DNA from: Candidatus Pelagibacterales bacterium
GTDB lineage: Bacteria; Pseudomonadota; Alphaproteobacteria; Pelagibacterales; AG-422-B15
Length of the DNA: 34,398 bases
Reading direction: 5' to 3'
NCBI GenBank assembly: GCA_029242795.1
Contig: JAQWTH010000011.1
Location: forward strand, 1 to 34,398
Shown in pieces: positions 25,673 to 33,121 of the stretch; within the stretch, counting starts at the first letter, position 1, and each line of letters begins with the position of its first letter. A program made the translations under genes and the position numbers. The notes beneath the pieces are model-generated. The model was not told where the DNA came from. It saw only the letters and a program-made list of their open reading frames with translations, and searched no databases.

Positions 25673-26803
25673 TTACACTATATTTCTTTTTTCAAGATTT
25701 GAAATCAAATTTTCTTTCCACTGGCGAACACTTCCAATATTTAAAGCAAGCTGTTTTGCTCTTCTATAAAATAAATGACAGTCATACTCCCACGTAAAGC
25801 CAACTCCACCATGAATTTGAATATTTTCTTTAGATGCATAGTGATAAGCATCAATTGCGCTAACTCTTGCTCCAGCTGCTGCCACCGGCAACTCATTAGA
25901 GTCTGAACTTAAGGCCCAGGCACCATAATATGCATTTGATTTTGCTAATTCAATTTTGACATACATATCGGCCATTTTGTGCTTGAGTGCTTGAAATGCT
26001 CCAATTTGTTTCCCAAATGCATATCTCTCCAAGGAATATTTTTTTGCCTCATCTAGTGCAACTTGAGCTCCACCGACTTGTTCAAATGCAAACAATACTG
26101 CAGCTCGATCAAATATCTTTTGAATCATTTCCCATCCCTCGCCTGAGTTACCTAGTAATTCAGCATCAGCATTATCTAAAACTATTTTTGACGATGGACG
26201 AGAAGGGTCAATTGTTTCTAAACTCTCTGATTTAACTCCATCTTGATTTGATTTGACTATAACTAAAGAGAGAGAGTTGTTATTTTTATTAGAGTCAGTA
26301 TTAGCCGCAACCACAATAAAATCTGACACTTGACCATCATTCACAGGTAGTTTTTGACCATTTAGTTTACCATCAGTAAAAGTAGAATTTATATTATGTG
26401 GTTTTGGAGTTCCATTGCCCTCTGATAGCGCAAAAGTACCAATCATCTCTCCCGAGGCAATTTTTGGAAGGTAAGTTTTCTTTTGATCTTCTGTGCCAAA
26501 TAGTTTTACAAATTCTGCAAATAAATAAATTGAAGATGAAAAAGGTGTAGGAGCAAGAGAACGGCCAAGTTCTTCAGCAATTACACAAAGCTCTAACATG
26601 CCAAGTCCTAGCCCCCCATATTCTTCAGGAATGGCAGTTCCTGTCCACCCCATAGTAGAAATTTCTTTCCATAAATCATCAGAGTGATTTTTTTGACTAT
26701 CTTCTAATACTGATCTTACAACAGTTCGATCACACTTATCTGTTAGAAATTTTCTAGCTTGATCACGTAGTAACTTTTGATCATCTGAAAAGTCAAAATT
26801 CAT
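25673..26803 (-). CDS. Acyl-CoA dehydrogenase, small/non-catalytic-type subunit
   Basis: 376 residues with the acyl-CoA dehydrogenase fold: PEEYGGLGLGMLELCVIAEELG near 59, FALSEGNGTPKPH near 144 as a degraded FAD motif, and QIHGGVGFTWEYDCH near 333. The internal catalytic position reads IFDRAAVLF and the late position NIGSVRQW, so no glutamate is available at either site. As in the first pair, it is best read as the non-catalytic partner of its neighbour. It begins nine bases after the rpoZ stop and ends two bases before the larger dehydrogenase. Alternatively it could be an oxidase-like or purely structural paralogue. Confidence 0.82.
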   Translation of the reverse strand: MNFDFSDDQKLLRDQARKFLTDKCDRTVVRSVLEDSQKNHSDDLWKEISTMGWTGTAIPEEYGGLGLGMLELCVIAEELGRSLAPTPFSSSIYLFAEFVKLFGTEDQKKTYLPKIASGEMIGTFALSEGNGTPKPHNINSTFTDGKLNGQKLPVNDGQVSDFIVVAANTDSNKNNNSLSLVIVKSNQDGVKSESLETIDPSRPSSKIVLDNADAELLGNSGEGWEMIQKIFDRAAVLFAFEQVGGAQVALDEAKKYSLERYAFGKQIGAFQALKHKMADMYVKIELAKSNAYYGAWALSSDSNELPVAAAGARVSAIDAYHYASKENIQIHGGVGFTWEYDCHLFYRRAKQLALNIGSVRQWKENLISNLEKRNIV

Positions 26804-26812
26804 GAATTTAAG

Positions 26813-27436
26813 TTAAGATTTATCTTCTGTTTCTTCTTCATTAGAAACTAAAGTCTCTTCTATTTCTGCACCTGGAGATATTTCATCAATTGTTTCACTT
26901 GATGAATTTCCTTCAGCTGCAATTGATTGCTCCGAGCTTAATTCATTTTGAATTGCCTCCATGATTGCATCAGAGTCAATTTCGCTTTCTTCTATTGAAG
27001 ATGAATTTGGATTTTCATTTTCATTAGAAATAGTTTCATCTTGAATATTATTTTCCTGAACAGGAGTCGGCTTAACATCTATCCGCGGTGCTCTTGAAGT
27101 GAATTTTCTTGTAGCAGTTTTCTCCATCTCAGATTTGGATAGGCCTCCTTGATACATTTGTCTAAATGTATCATCCTCGATGACTTCATTTTCATCTTCT
27201 TCTTGATAGTCAGCAACTTGTCTTAATTTATTTACGATACTATCTTGAAGCTCATCTTTTGTAATTTTTGCCTCACCTATTTCTCTCAGTGCTATAACAG
27301 GTTTTTTATCATTTTCTGGATCTACAGCTGGTGCAGCACCTCTACCTAATTGAACTGCTCTTTCTTTAGCAAGGATAACAAGCTCATACTGGTTGGTGAC
27401 TTGTTTTATACAATCTTCTACTGTAATACGTGCCAT
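26813..27436 (-). CDS. rpoZ: RNA polymerase omega subunit with long acidic C-terminal extension
   Basis: 207 residues. The first 75 are a normal omega: MARITVEDCIKQVTNQYELVILAKERA, then KKPVIALREIGEAKI. Omega helps beta' fold and assemble into RNA polymerase. The usual family length is about 70-130, whereas here roughly 130 extra residues follow: a segment with DYQEEDENEV, a KTATRKFTSRAPRIDV basic patch, then a low-complexity tail dominated by Glu, Ser, Asn and Asp. The tail is predicted to be disordered. It heads a minus-strand group with two acyl-CoA dehydrogenases and a TauE permease and diverges from the DUF1289 gene over 99 bases. Identity is firm; the extension's role is unknown. Confidence 0.93.
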   Translation of the reverse strand: MARITVEDCIKQVTNQYELVILAKERAVQLGRGAAPAVDPENDKKPVIALREIGEAKITKDELQDSIVNKLRQVADYQEEDENEVIEDDTFRQMYQGGLSKSEMEKTATRKFTSRAPRIDVKPTPVQENNIQDETISNENENPNSSSIEESEIDSDAIMEAIQNELSSEQSIAAEGNSSSETIDEISPGAEIEETLVSNEEETEDKS

Positions 27437-27475
27437 AGAATTTTTTGAAATTGAATTTGTGTTTTATTGAAATAT

Positions 27476-27504
27476 TTGAATAAATCAAGCTGAATAATTA
27501 TAAA
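27476..27504 (+). promoter_or_regulatory. Candidate promoter for the DUF1289-mscS unit
   Basis: TTGAAT (27476-27481), a 17-base spacer and TATAAA (27499-27504) give a reasonable housekeeping promoter reading toward the DUF1289 gene, with an expected start about 25 bases before its ATG. The -35 box matches the consensus at four of six positions. In such AT-rich sequence chance matches are common. Confidence 0.4.
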
Positions 27505-27535
27505 TCAGAATAATCTAAGAATATGATAACAATTT

Positions 27536-27733
27536 ATGCCTGATATTCCTAAGAAAATTAAAAGTCCTTGCGTCAAAATATGCAAATACGATGATGCTTT
27601 TATGAATGGAATGGTTTGCATAGGATGTTTCAGAGAGCAGTATGAAATTACTAATTGGCTTCGCATGACTGAAAAAGAGCGAGATCTGGTATATATTGAT
27701 ATTTTAAATAGAAAAAGGAAATACAGAAAATGA
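27536..27733 (+). CDS. DUF1289 family small cysteine-rich protein
   Basis: 65 residues. It contains the family pattern SPCVKICKYD (cysteines at 12 and 16) and MVCIGCFREQYEITNWLRMT (cysteines near 28 and 31), followed by E-K-x-R-x-x-V. The four cysteines probably bind a metal, likely zinc or an Fe-S cluster. DUF1289 proteins are widespread in proteobacteria and have no agreed function. The last four bases overlap the start of the DUF4396 gene (ATGA), indicating translational coupling. Confidence 0.88.
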   Translation: MPDIPKKIKSPCVKICKYDDAFMNGMVCIGCFREQYEITNWLRMTEKERDLVYIDILNRKRKYRK

Positions 27734-28161
27734 TTAAGGATATTTCGTGGACATGTAAAAGCACTTGGAAACGTAGCTCTTATAATACAATGTGGTGCTT
27801 AATTGGCTGTAGTATTGGTGACTTTGGCACAATTCTTTTTTTTCAATTTTCATCATTTGATGTTGCAACTGTTATCATTATGTCTCTTGCAATAATAAAC
27901 GGACTAATCACAAGTATTCTTTTGGAGACCGCTATACTTACCAGGCAAATGCAATTTATAGAGGCGTTTAAAACTGCAATTGGCATGAGTTTAATTTCTA
28001 TGCTCATGATGGAAATTTCAATGAATTCTCTGGATTGGATTATAATGGGTGGAGCTAAGCTCAATTTATTCATCATTCCATTCATGCTGTTTGTAGGCTT
28101 TATTACTCCACTTCCCTATAACTACTGGCGCCTAAAGAAATATGGGAAGGATTGTCATTAA
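27730..28161 (+). CDS. DUF4396 family membrane protein
   Basis: 143 residues with about four hydrophobic segments. The pattern WKRSSYNTMWCLIGCSIGDF near 13-32, with Cys-x3-Cys followed by Gly-Asp, and the C-terminal PLPYNYWRLKKYGKDCH match the DUF4396 family, in which the paired cysteines or adjacent histidine and acidic residues are conserved. One more cysteine and a histidine end the protein, so metal binding is plausible. Function unknown. It overlaps DUF1289 by four bases and is followed after three bases by the hydrolase gene. Confidence 0.75.
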   Translation: MIKDISWTCKSTWKRSSYNTMWCLIGCSIGDFGTILFFQFSSFDVATVIIMSLAIINGLITSILLETAILTRQMQFIEAFKTAIGMSLISMLMMEISMNSLDWIIMGGAKLNLFIIPFMLFVGFITPLPYNYWRLKKYGKDCH

Positions 28162-28164
28162 TAA

Positions 28165-29028
28165 ATGATAAATAGAATTCTAAACATAGAGAATGGAGAA
28201 GTTAATTCCTATGTAATAAATGAGAACAAAAACTCACCTGAAATTTTTTTTTCTCATGCAAATGGATTTAATGCTCTGACATACTCCGCTCTGCTCAATA
28301 AGATTAAAAAAAATTATCAAATAACTTCCTATGATATGAGAGGTCATGGAGAAACCACGTTACTTGCAGACCATAATCAAATGAAATCTTGGTTAATCTA
28401 CAAAGATGATCTTGAGCAAATACTAGATATCAAAAAAAAACCCTCAGTTCTTATAGGACATTCTATGGGCGGTACAGCAAGTTTACTACTTGCTTACGCA
28501 AGGCCTGATCTAGTATCTCAATTAATTCTCATAGATCCAGTAATTCTCTCTTATTCATACAGAATAATATATAAATTCTTACAAAAAGCTGGGCTCATGA
28601 AAATTCATCCCATGGTCAGAGGTGCTCTTATGAGACGCTATACATGGGAAAATCAAAATGAAGCTATAGAATATTTTGCGAGAAAAAAACTTTTTAAAAA
28701 TATATCAAAAAATATCATTGAAGATTATGTCACAGGCGGTTTAAAGAAAAATATTCATCAAAAATATGAGCTGAGCTGTCACCCAGAATGGGAAGCTGCT
28801 AACTTTAGATTATCACCTGATGAAATCGGTTTTAATTTAAAAAAAAGCAACATTCCAATAAAGCTCATACTTCCTCCAAATAGTTATGTTTGTAATAAAG
28901 AATCTCAAAGAAAACTTGAACGCCTGATGCCAAATATAGAAATTATTAATATTAAAAATACATCGCATATGCTTCCACTTGAAAATTTTGAAGCTGTAAG
29001 TGATGAAATTAACAAATTTCTCATATAA
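28165..29028 (+). CDS. Alpha/beta hydrolase
   Basis: 287 residues. The nucleophile elbow is GHSMGGTASLLLA, with the serine at about residue 99. The oxyanion-side segment HANGFNALTYSALLNKI near 31 and YDMRGHGETT near 57 are typical of the lid-bearing fold. The catalytic histidine is probably in IKNTSHMLPLENF near 270, and the acid may lie around 235-250. No signal peptide, so cytosolic. Esterase, lipase or thioesterase activity is possible and cannot be separated here. It sits between DUF4396 and the MscS channel, with 3- and 43-base gaps. Confidence 0.85.
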   Translation: MINRILNIENGEVNSYVINENKNSPEIFFSHANGFNALTYSALLNKIKKNYQITSYDMRGHGETTLLADHNQMKSWLIYKDDLEQILDIKKKPSVLIGHSMGGTASLLLAYARPDLVSQLILIDPVILSYSYRIIYKFLQKAGLMKIHPMVRGALMRRYTWENQNEAIEYFARKKLFKNISKNIIEDYVTGGLKKNIHQKYELSCHPEWEAANFRLSPDEIGFNLKKSNIPIKLILPPNSYVCNKESQRKLERLMPNIEIINIKNTSHMLPLENFEAVSDEINKFLI

Positions 29029-29071
29029 TTATTATCTACAAAATAAAGTTCAAATAAGCTATTCTAAATTT

Positions 29072-30154
29072 ATGAATGATTTTCTAAATATTGTTATTTC
29101 TGTTTGGAATAATGGTGCTTTTGGTATCAATTTTAGCAACATCGTTATAGGTCTTCTGATCTTATTTATATTTGTTTTTTTTAGATCAATCTTTACCAGC
29201 TTAGTAATGAGTAGATTAAGAGCCGTAGTAAAAAAATCATCCAATCAAATTGACGATGAAGTGTTAGATGCATTTAAGGAACCAATTAAGTTCATACCTA
29301 TTGTTGTTGGTGTTTATATTGCATCTACCTACATTGATCTGAACGAAACTTTACAAATATTTGCTGATAATCTTAATCGATCATTGATAACGATTCTTAT
29401 ATTTTGGCTACTATACAAATTAATTGATCCGTTATCCTATTTTGCACACAAATTTACTGACGTTCTTACTAGCGACCTTGTTGACTGGGGAATAAGAATA
29501 TTAAAATTTGCAATTTTTTTCATTGGTGCAGCAGCAGTTTTAGAGCTTTGGGGCATTAAGGTTGGGCCAATCTTAGCTGGTTTAGGACTTCTCAGCGTAG
29601 CAATTGCTCTTGGTGCTCAAGATTTATTTAAAAATCTGATTTCAGGAATTTTAATTCTTTTAGAAAAAAGATTTAAAAATGGAGACTGGATTAAAGTTGA
29701 GAATATTGTTGAGGGTACAGTTGAAAATATTGGCTTCAGATCAACAGTTGTTCGTCAATTTGACTCCTCTCCTGTGATGGTTCCTAATTTTAACTTTGCA
29801 GAAAATGCAGTTACTAATTTTTCAAATATGCAAAACAGAAGAATTTATTGGACCATAGGGTTAGAATACAAAACAGATTTAGATCAACTAAGAAAAATTA
29901 GAGATGAAATTGAAGATTATTTAAAGGAAAGTGGAAGCTTTGTGTCTGAGTCCGAACAGGCTACATTTGTCCGTATAGATAAATTTTCAGATAGCTCAAT
30001 TGATATCTTAGTTTATTGTTTTGCAAAAACTAAAGTTTGGGGTGAGTGGCTGAAAGTTAAAGAGGAACTTGCATATCAAATTAAAAATATTGTTGAACAT
30101 AACAATGCCGGCTTTGCATTTCCATCTCAAACAATTTACTACGAAAATATTTAA
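29072..30154 (+). CDS. MscS family mechanosensitive ion channel
   Basis: 360 residues from ATG at 29072; a longer frame starting with GTG inside the hydrolase gene would add 24 non-family residues. About four N-terminal membrane segments precede the pore helix and the MscS signature: AGLGLLSVAIALGAQDLFKN, then SGILILLEKRFKNGDWIKV, which lead into the beta domain with VEGTVENIGFRSTVVR. The C-terminal alpha-beta domain ends near 355. Such channels release osmolytes when the membrane is stretched. It ends directly against the gshA stop on the opposite strand. Confidence 0.92.
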   Translation: MNDFLNIVISVWNNGAFGINFSNIVIGLLILFIFVFFRSIFTSLVMSRLRAVVKKSSNQIDDEVLDAFKEPIKFIPIVVGVYIASTYIDLNETLQIFADNLNRSLITILIFWLLYKLIDPLSYFAHKFTDVLTSDLVDWGIRILKFAIFFIGAAAVLELWGIKVGPILAGLGLLSVAIALGAQDLFKNLISGILILLEKRFKNGDWIKVENIVEGTVENIGFRSTVVRQFDSSPVMVPNFNFAENAVTNFSNMQNRRIYWTIGLEYKTDLDQLRKIRDEIEDYLKESGSFVSESEQATFVRIDKFSDSSIDILVYCFAKTKVWGEWLKVKEELAYQIKNIVEHNNAGFAFPSQTIYYENI

Positions 30155-31489
30155 TTAAAATGATTCACTGGAATAAATTTGTTTTAAATCATTATTCCAT
30201 TTACTTTTATATAAATTAATTAATCTTAAAGCTGAGGTTTCTTTTTTGTGAACCATTTCGTACAAATAATCAATATGTATCGTTTCGTTTTCACCAACGG
30301 CATTCAAATTTGATCTCGATTCAAGTCCTTTAGATGAAATTTCTAAAAATTGCTTAGCTATTTCCCATCCATTCCTATCTTTTAATTTAGCATTGAGCCC
30401 ATTCTTTAATACTGAATTTCTGAAAGATATTATTTCCTCAAAACTCCATTCTCTTACTATCGATATGGACTCCTCTAGACAATCTGAGCAATATAAAATT
30501 CCTGCCCAGAAAGCTGGAAGGGCACAAAGAGATCTATAGCTTCCTGCATCAGCACCTCTCATTTCAATATATGTTTTCAATCGAACCTCAGTAAATATTG
30601 TACTCAAGTGATCGGTCCAATCATCTAAAGTAATTTCTGCAGCTATTATTTTATGAGATTTATTATTCATTAAATCCTCAAAATTATAATCTAAACAATT
30701 TATATAATTTCCATTTCTGATAATCGAATAGACAGGGACTTTTAAAGCATAATCGACATATTCCTCAAATGAAAAATTTTCACCAACCATTGATCTTAAA
30801 ATTCCTGTTCTTTCATTATCTGTTTTTGTCCATACATAGCCGCGATATGATTGAAAGCCATTCAGTTGTCCTTCAAGAAAAGGAGAATTAGCAAATAAGC
30901 CTGTAACTAGTGGTTGAAGTGCCGCTGAAACCATTATTTTTTTTTTCATATCAAGCTCTGATATATAATCAAAGTTTGCTTGAACAGTGCATGACCGATG
31001 CATCATATCTAAACCAAGGCCACCTAGTTTTTTCATATATGGTCTCATGATTTCAGAATATCTTTTTTTTGGAACATGCGGTATGACATCTAATTTTTCT
31101 ATTGGCAAAAACCCAAGACCCAGAAATCCTATATTCATTTTTTCTTCTATAGATTTTACAAACTTTAGATGATTATTTATCTCTCTACATGTCTCATGAA
31201 TAGTGACTAATGGCGCGCCTGAAAGTTCAAATTGTCCACCTGGTTCAAGCGTAATACTAGCATTCTCTTTCGTAAGTGCGATAATGTTATCGCCTTCATA
31301 TTTTGGCTTCCAATCATCTTGAATAAATGACTCCATTAAAGCTGATATACTTTGCTCACCTTTATAAGGAATCAGAGAATAATCATTCTTATTGAATACA
31401 AACTTTTCATGCTCAGTACCTATTCTTTCATGACCTTTTTCAGTTATTCCATCTTCAAAATATTTGATGAGGTTTTCTTTATTAAGCAT
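30155..31489 (-). CDS. gshA: Glutamate-cysteine ligase (plant/alphaproteobacterial type)
   Basis: 444 residues, the class III GCS2-family form found in plants and alphaproteobacteria. It joins glutamate and cysteine to gamma-glutamylcysteine, the first step of glutathione synthesis. Evidence: IGTEHEKFVFNK near 23, LEPGGQFELSGAPL near 78, MMHRSCTVQANFDY near 161, FANSPFLEGQLNG near 197 and EMRGADAGSYRSLCALPAFW near 308, all conserved in this class. It overlaps the rsmE stop by eight bases on the same strand, so the two are co-translated; the same neighbourhood is common in alphaproteobacteria. Confidence 0.95.
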   Translation of the reverse strand: MLNKENLIKYFEDGITEKGHERIGTEHEKFVFNKNDYSLIPYKGEQSISALMESFIQDDWKPKYEGDNIIALTKENASITLEPGGQFELSGAPLVTIHETCREINNHLKFVKSIEEKMNIGFLGLGFLPIEKLDVIPHVPKKRYSEIMRPYMKKLGGLGLDMMHRSCTVQANFDYISELDMKKKIMVSAALQPLVTGLFANSPFLEGQLNGFQSYRGYVWTKTDNERTGILRSMVGENFSFEEYVDYALKVPVYSIIRNGNYINCLDYNFEDLMNNKSHKIIAAEITLDDWTDHLSTIFTEVRLKTYIEMRGADAGSYRSLCALPAFWAGILYCSDCLEESISIVREWSFEEIISFRNSVLKNGLNAKLKDRNGWEIAKQFLEISSKGLESRSNLNAVGENETIHIDYLYEMVHKKETSALRLINLYKSKWNNDLKQIYSSESF

Positions 31490-32198
31490 GATTTGATAAT
31501 TCTTTTATTAAAGATGAAGCAACTATACACGCCGTCTCAGATTTTAAAACACTATTACCTAGTGAAATGGAAGTAATCATTTTATTTTCTTCGATCAATT
31601 TTATTTCTTTATCTGAAAAATCACCTTCAGGACCAATTAATACTCCTTTAATAACCAAATTTTCATCAGATAATACCTCGCTAATTTTAGAGGCCGCTTC
31701 ACTTATGCAGCATGCTATAATGTATTCATTATTTTTTTTTAAAAAATCCTCAAAGTGAATAGGAACATTTATTTGAGGTATAGAAATCTGGTTTGATTGC
31801 TCAACCGCTTCTATTGCAATTAACTTCAATCTATCAATATTGAATGTTTTAAATTGAGTTCGCTCCATAATAACTGGTTGAAATTTTGTGATACCAATTT
31901 CCGTACATTTTTGAATAATAATTTCAGTTTGAGCCCTTTTAATTGGAGAAAAAAATAAAGTTAATGGATAGTTTTTTTTAATTGATTGGGTTTTACTTAA
32001 AACAGTTCCTGATGCTTTCCTTCGATCGACAGAAGTAAGCTCTAGTATGTATTCTTCACTTTCATTAAATACACACACATTATCTCCCACTTTAGAACGC
32101 AACACAGATGATAAATAATGTGAATGCTTAGTGTTAAAATCTATAATTTGATTTTTTTCAATTTCTTTATTTAAGTAAATTCTATTTTTGATTTTCAT
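31482..32198 (-). CDS. rsmE: 16S rRNA (uracil1498-N3)-methyltransferase
   Basis: 238 residues from ATG at 32198, which gives the usual short N-terminus of the family; the longer frame begins with TTG and would approach within 8 bases of ubiA. The N-terminal PUA-like domain (about 1-70) contains HSHYLSSVLRSKVGDNVCVF. The SPOUT domain includes LFFSPIKRAQTEIIIQKCTEIG near 80-101, QFQPVIMERTQF, the knot VLIGPEGDFSDKE near 195 and SLGNSVLKSETA near 213. It methylates U1498 in helix 44 of 16S rRNA. It overlaps gshA downstream by eight bases and diverges from ubiA over 47 bases. Confidence 0.92.
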   Translation of the reverse strand: MKIKNRIYLNKEIEKNQIIDFNTKHSHYLSSVLRSKVGDNVCVFNESEEYILELTSVDRRKASGTVLSKTQSIKKNYPLTLFFSPIKRAQTEIIIQKCTEIGITKFQPVIMERTQFKTFNIDRLKLIAIEAVEQSNQISIPQINVPIHFEDFLKKNNEYIIACCISEAASKISEVLSDENLVIKGVLIGPEGDFSDKEIKLIEENKMITSISLGNSVLKSETACIVASSLIKELSNHA

Positions 32199-32245
32199 AT
32201 TTGATAATAAACATTTAGTATTTATATACATTAACAAGAAAAAAT

Positions 32246-33112
32246 ATGTTCAAATATCAAAAAAATTTAATTTTATTGATGAGGCTTGATAAGCCGATCG
32301 GTATATATTTACTTTTTTTTCCTTGTGCTTGGGGAATTTTTGCCGCTACCGAGTCGTATGAAAATTTAAAAAAAAATATTTTTTTAGTAATAATCTTCCT
32401 TGTTGGATCAATTGTCATGCGAGGAGCTGGCTGCATTATTAACGATATTTTTGATCGAGATTTGGATAAAAGTGTTTTAAGAACAAAAAATAGACCAATT
32501 GCATCTGGTGAAGTCTCTATACGTGATGCTTTTTTACTTTTTTTATTCTTATCAGGTCTGGGGCTTGCAATACTCTTATCATTAAACCTGTTGTCAATTT
32601 TGATAGGGTTTATTTCTTTCCTATTATTGATTATTTACCCACTCTCTAAAAGAGTTACATACTGGCCACAGTTAATTTTAGGAATAACTTTTAACGTTGG
32701 AGTGCTAATTGGTTTTAGTTCAGCAACAGGCAATATAAATCTCACAATACTATTTTTGTATCTTGCAGGAATTTTTTGGACATTAGGATATGATACAATA
32801 TATGCCGTTCAAGATATAGAGGATGATCTTAAAATTGGAATTAAATCCACAGCTCTACTTTTTGGTAAAAATGTAAAAGCTTGGGTATTTTTTTTCTATT
32901 CTTCAGTACTTTTAATGCTTACTGTTTATGGAGCTTTGTCGCATCTAAATCTCTATTATTTCTTTGGTTTGTTTTTTGTGGCTTTATTGTTATATAGACA
33001 GGTTAAGTATTTAAGTTTAGATAATCCAGACATTTGTTTATCTCTATTTAAGAGTAATCAATACGTTGGACTTCTTATTTGTTGCGCTTTATTGACGACA
33101 ATGATTAACTAA
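32246..33112 (+). CDS. ubiA: 4-hydroxybenzoate polyprenyltransferase
   Basis: 288 residues with about eight membrane helices. The two aspartate-rich motifs for binding the prenyl diphosphate are NDIFDRDLDKSVLRTKNRP near 67-85 and YDTIYAVQDIEDD near 183-195. It attaches the isoprenoid tail to 4-hydroxybenzoate in the inner membrane, the second step of ubiquinone synthesis; the N-terminal MRLDKPIGIYLLFFPCAWG is typical of UbiA. It is followed after 9 bases by pmbA. Divergent from rsmE. Confidence 0.95.
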   Translation: MFKYQKNLILLMRLDKPIGIYLLFFPCAWGIFAATESYENLKKNIFLVIIFLVGSIVMRGAGCIINDIFDRDLDKSVLRTKNRPIASGEVSIRDAFLLFLFLSGLGLAILLSLNLLSILIGFISFLLLIIYPLSKRVTYWPQLILGITFNVGVLIGFSSATGNINLTILFLYLAGIFWTLGYDTIYAVQDIEDDLKIGIKSTALLFGKNVKAWVFFFYSSVLLMLTVYGALSHLNLYYFFGLFFVALLLYRQVKYLSLDNPDICLSLFKSNQYVGLLICCALLTTMIN

Positions 33113-33121
33113 AAATTTATT

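Noticed and set aside
29000-29071. GTG-initiated longer MscS overlapping the hydrolase
   Set aside because: The extra 24 residues are polar, unlike the family N-terminus; ATG at 29072 leads into the first membrane segment.
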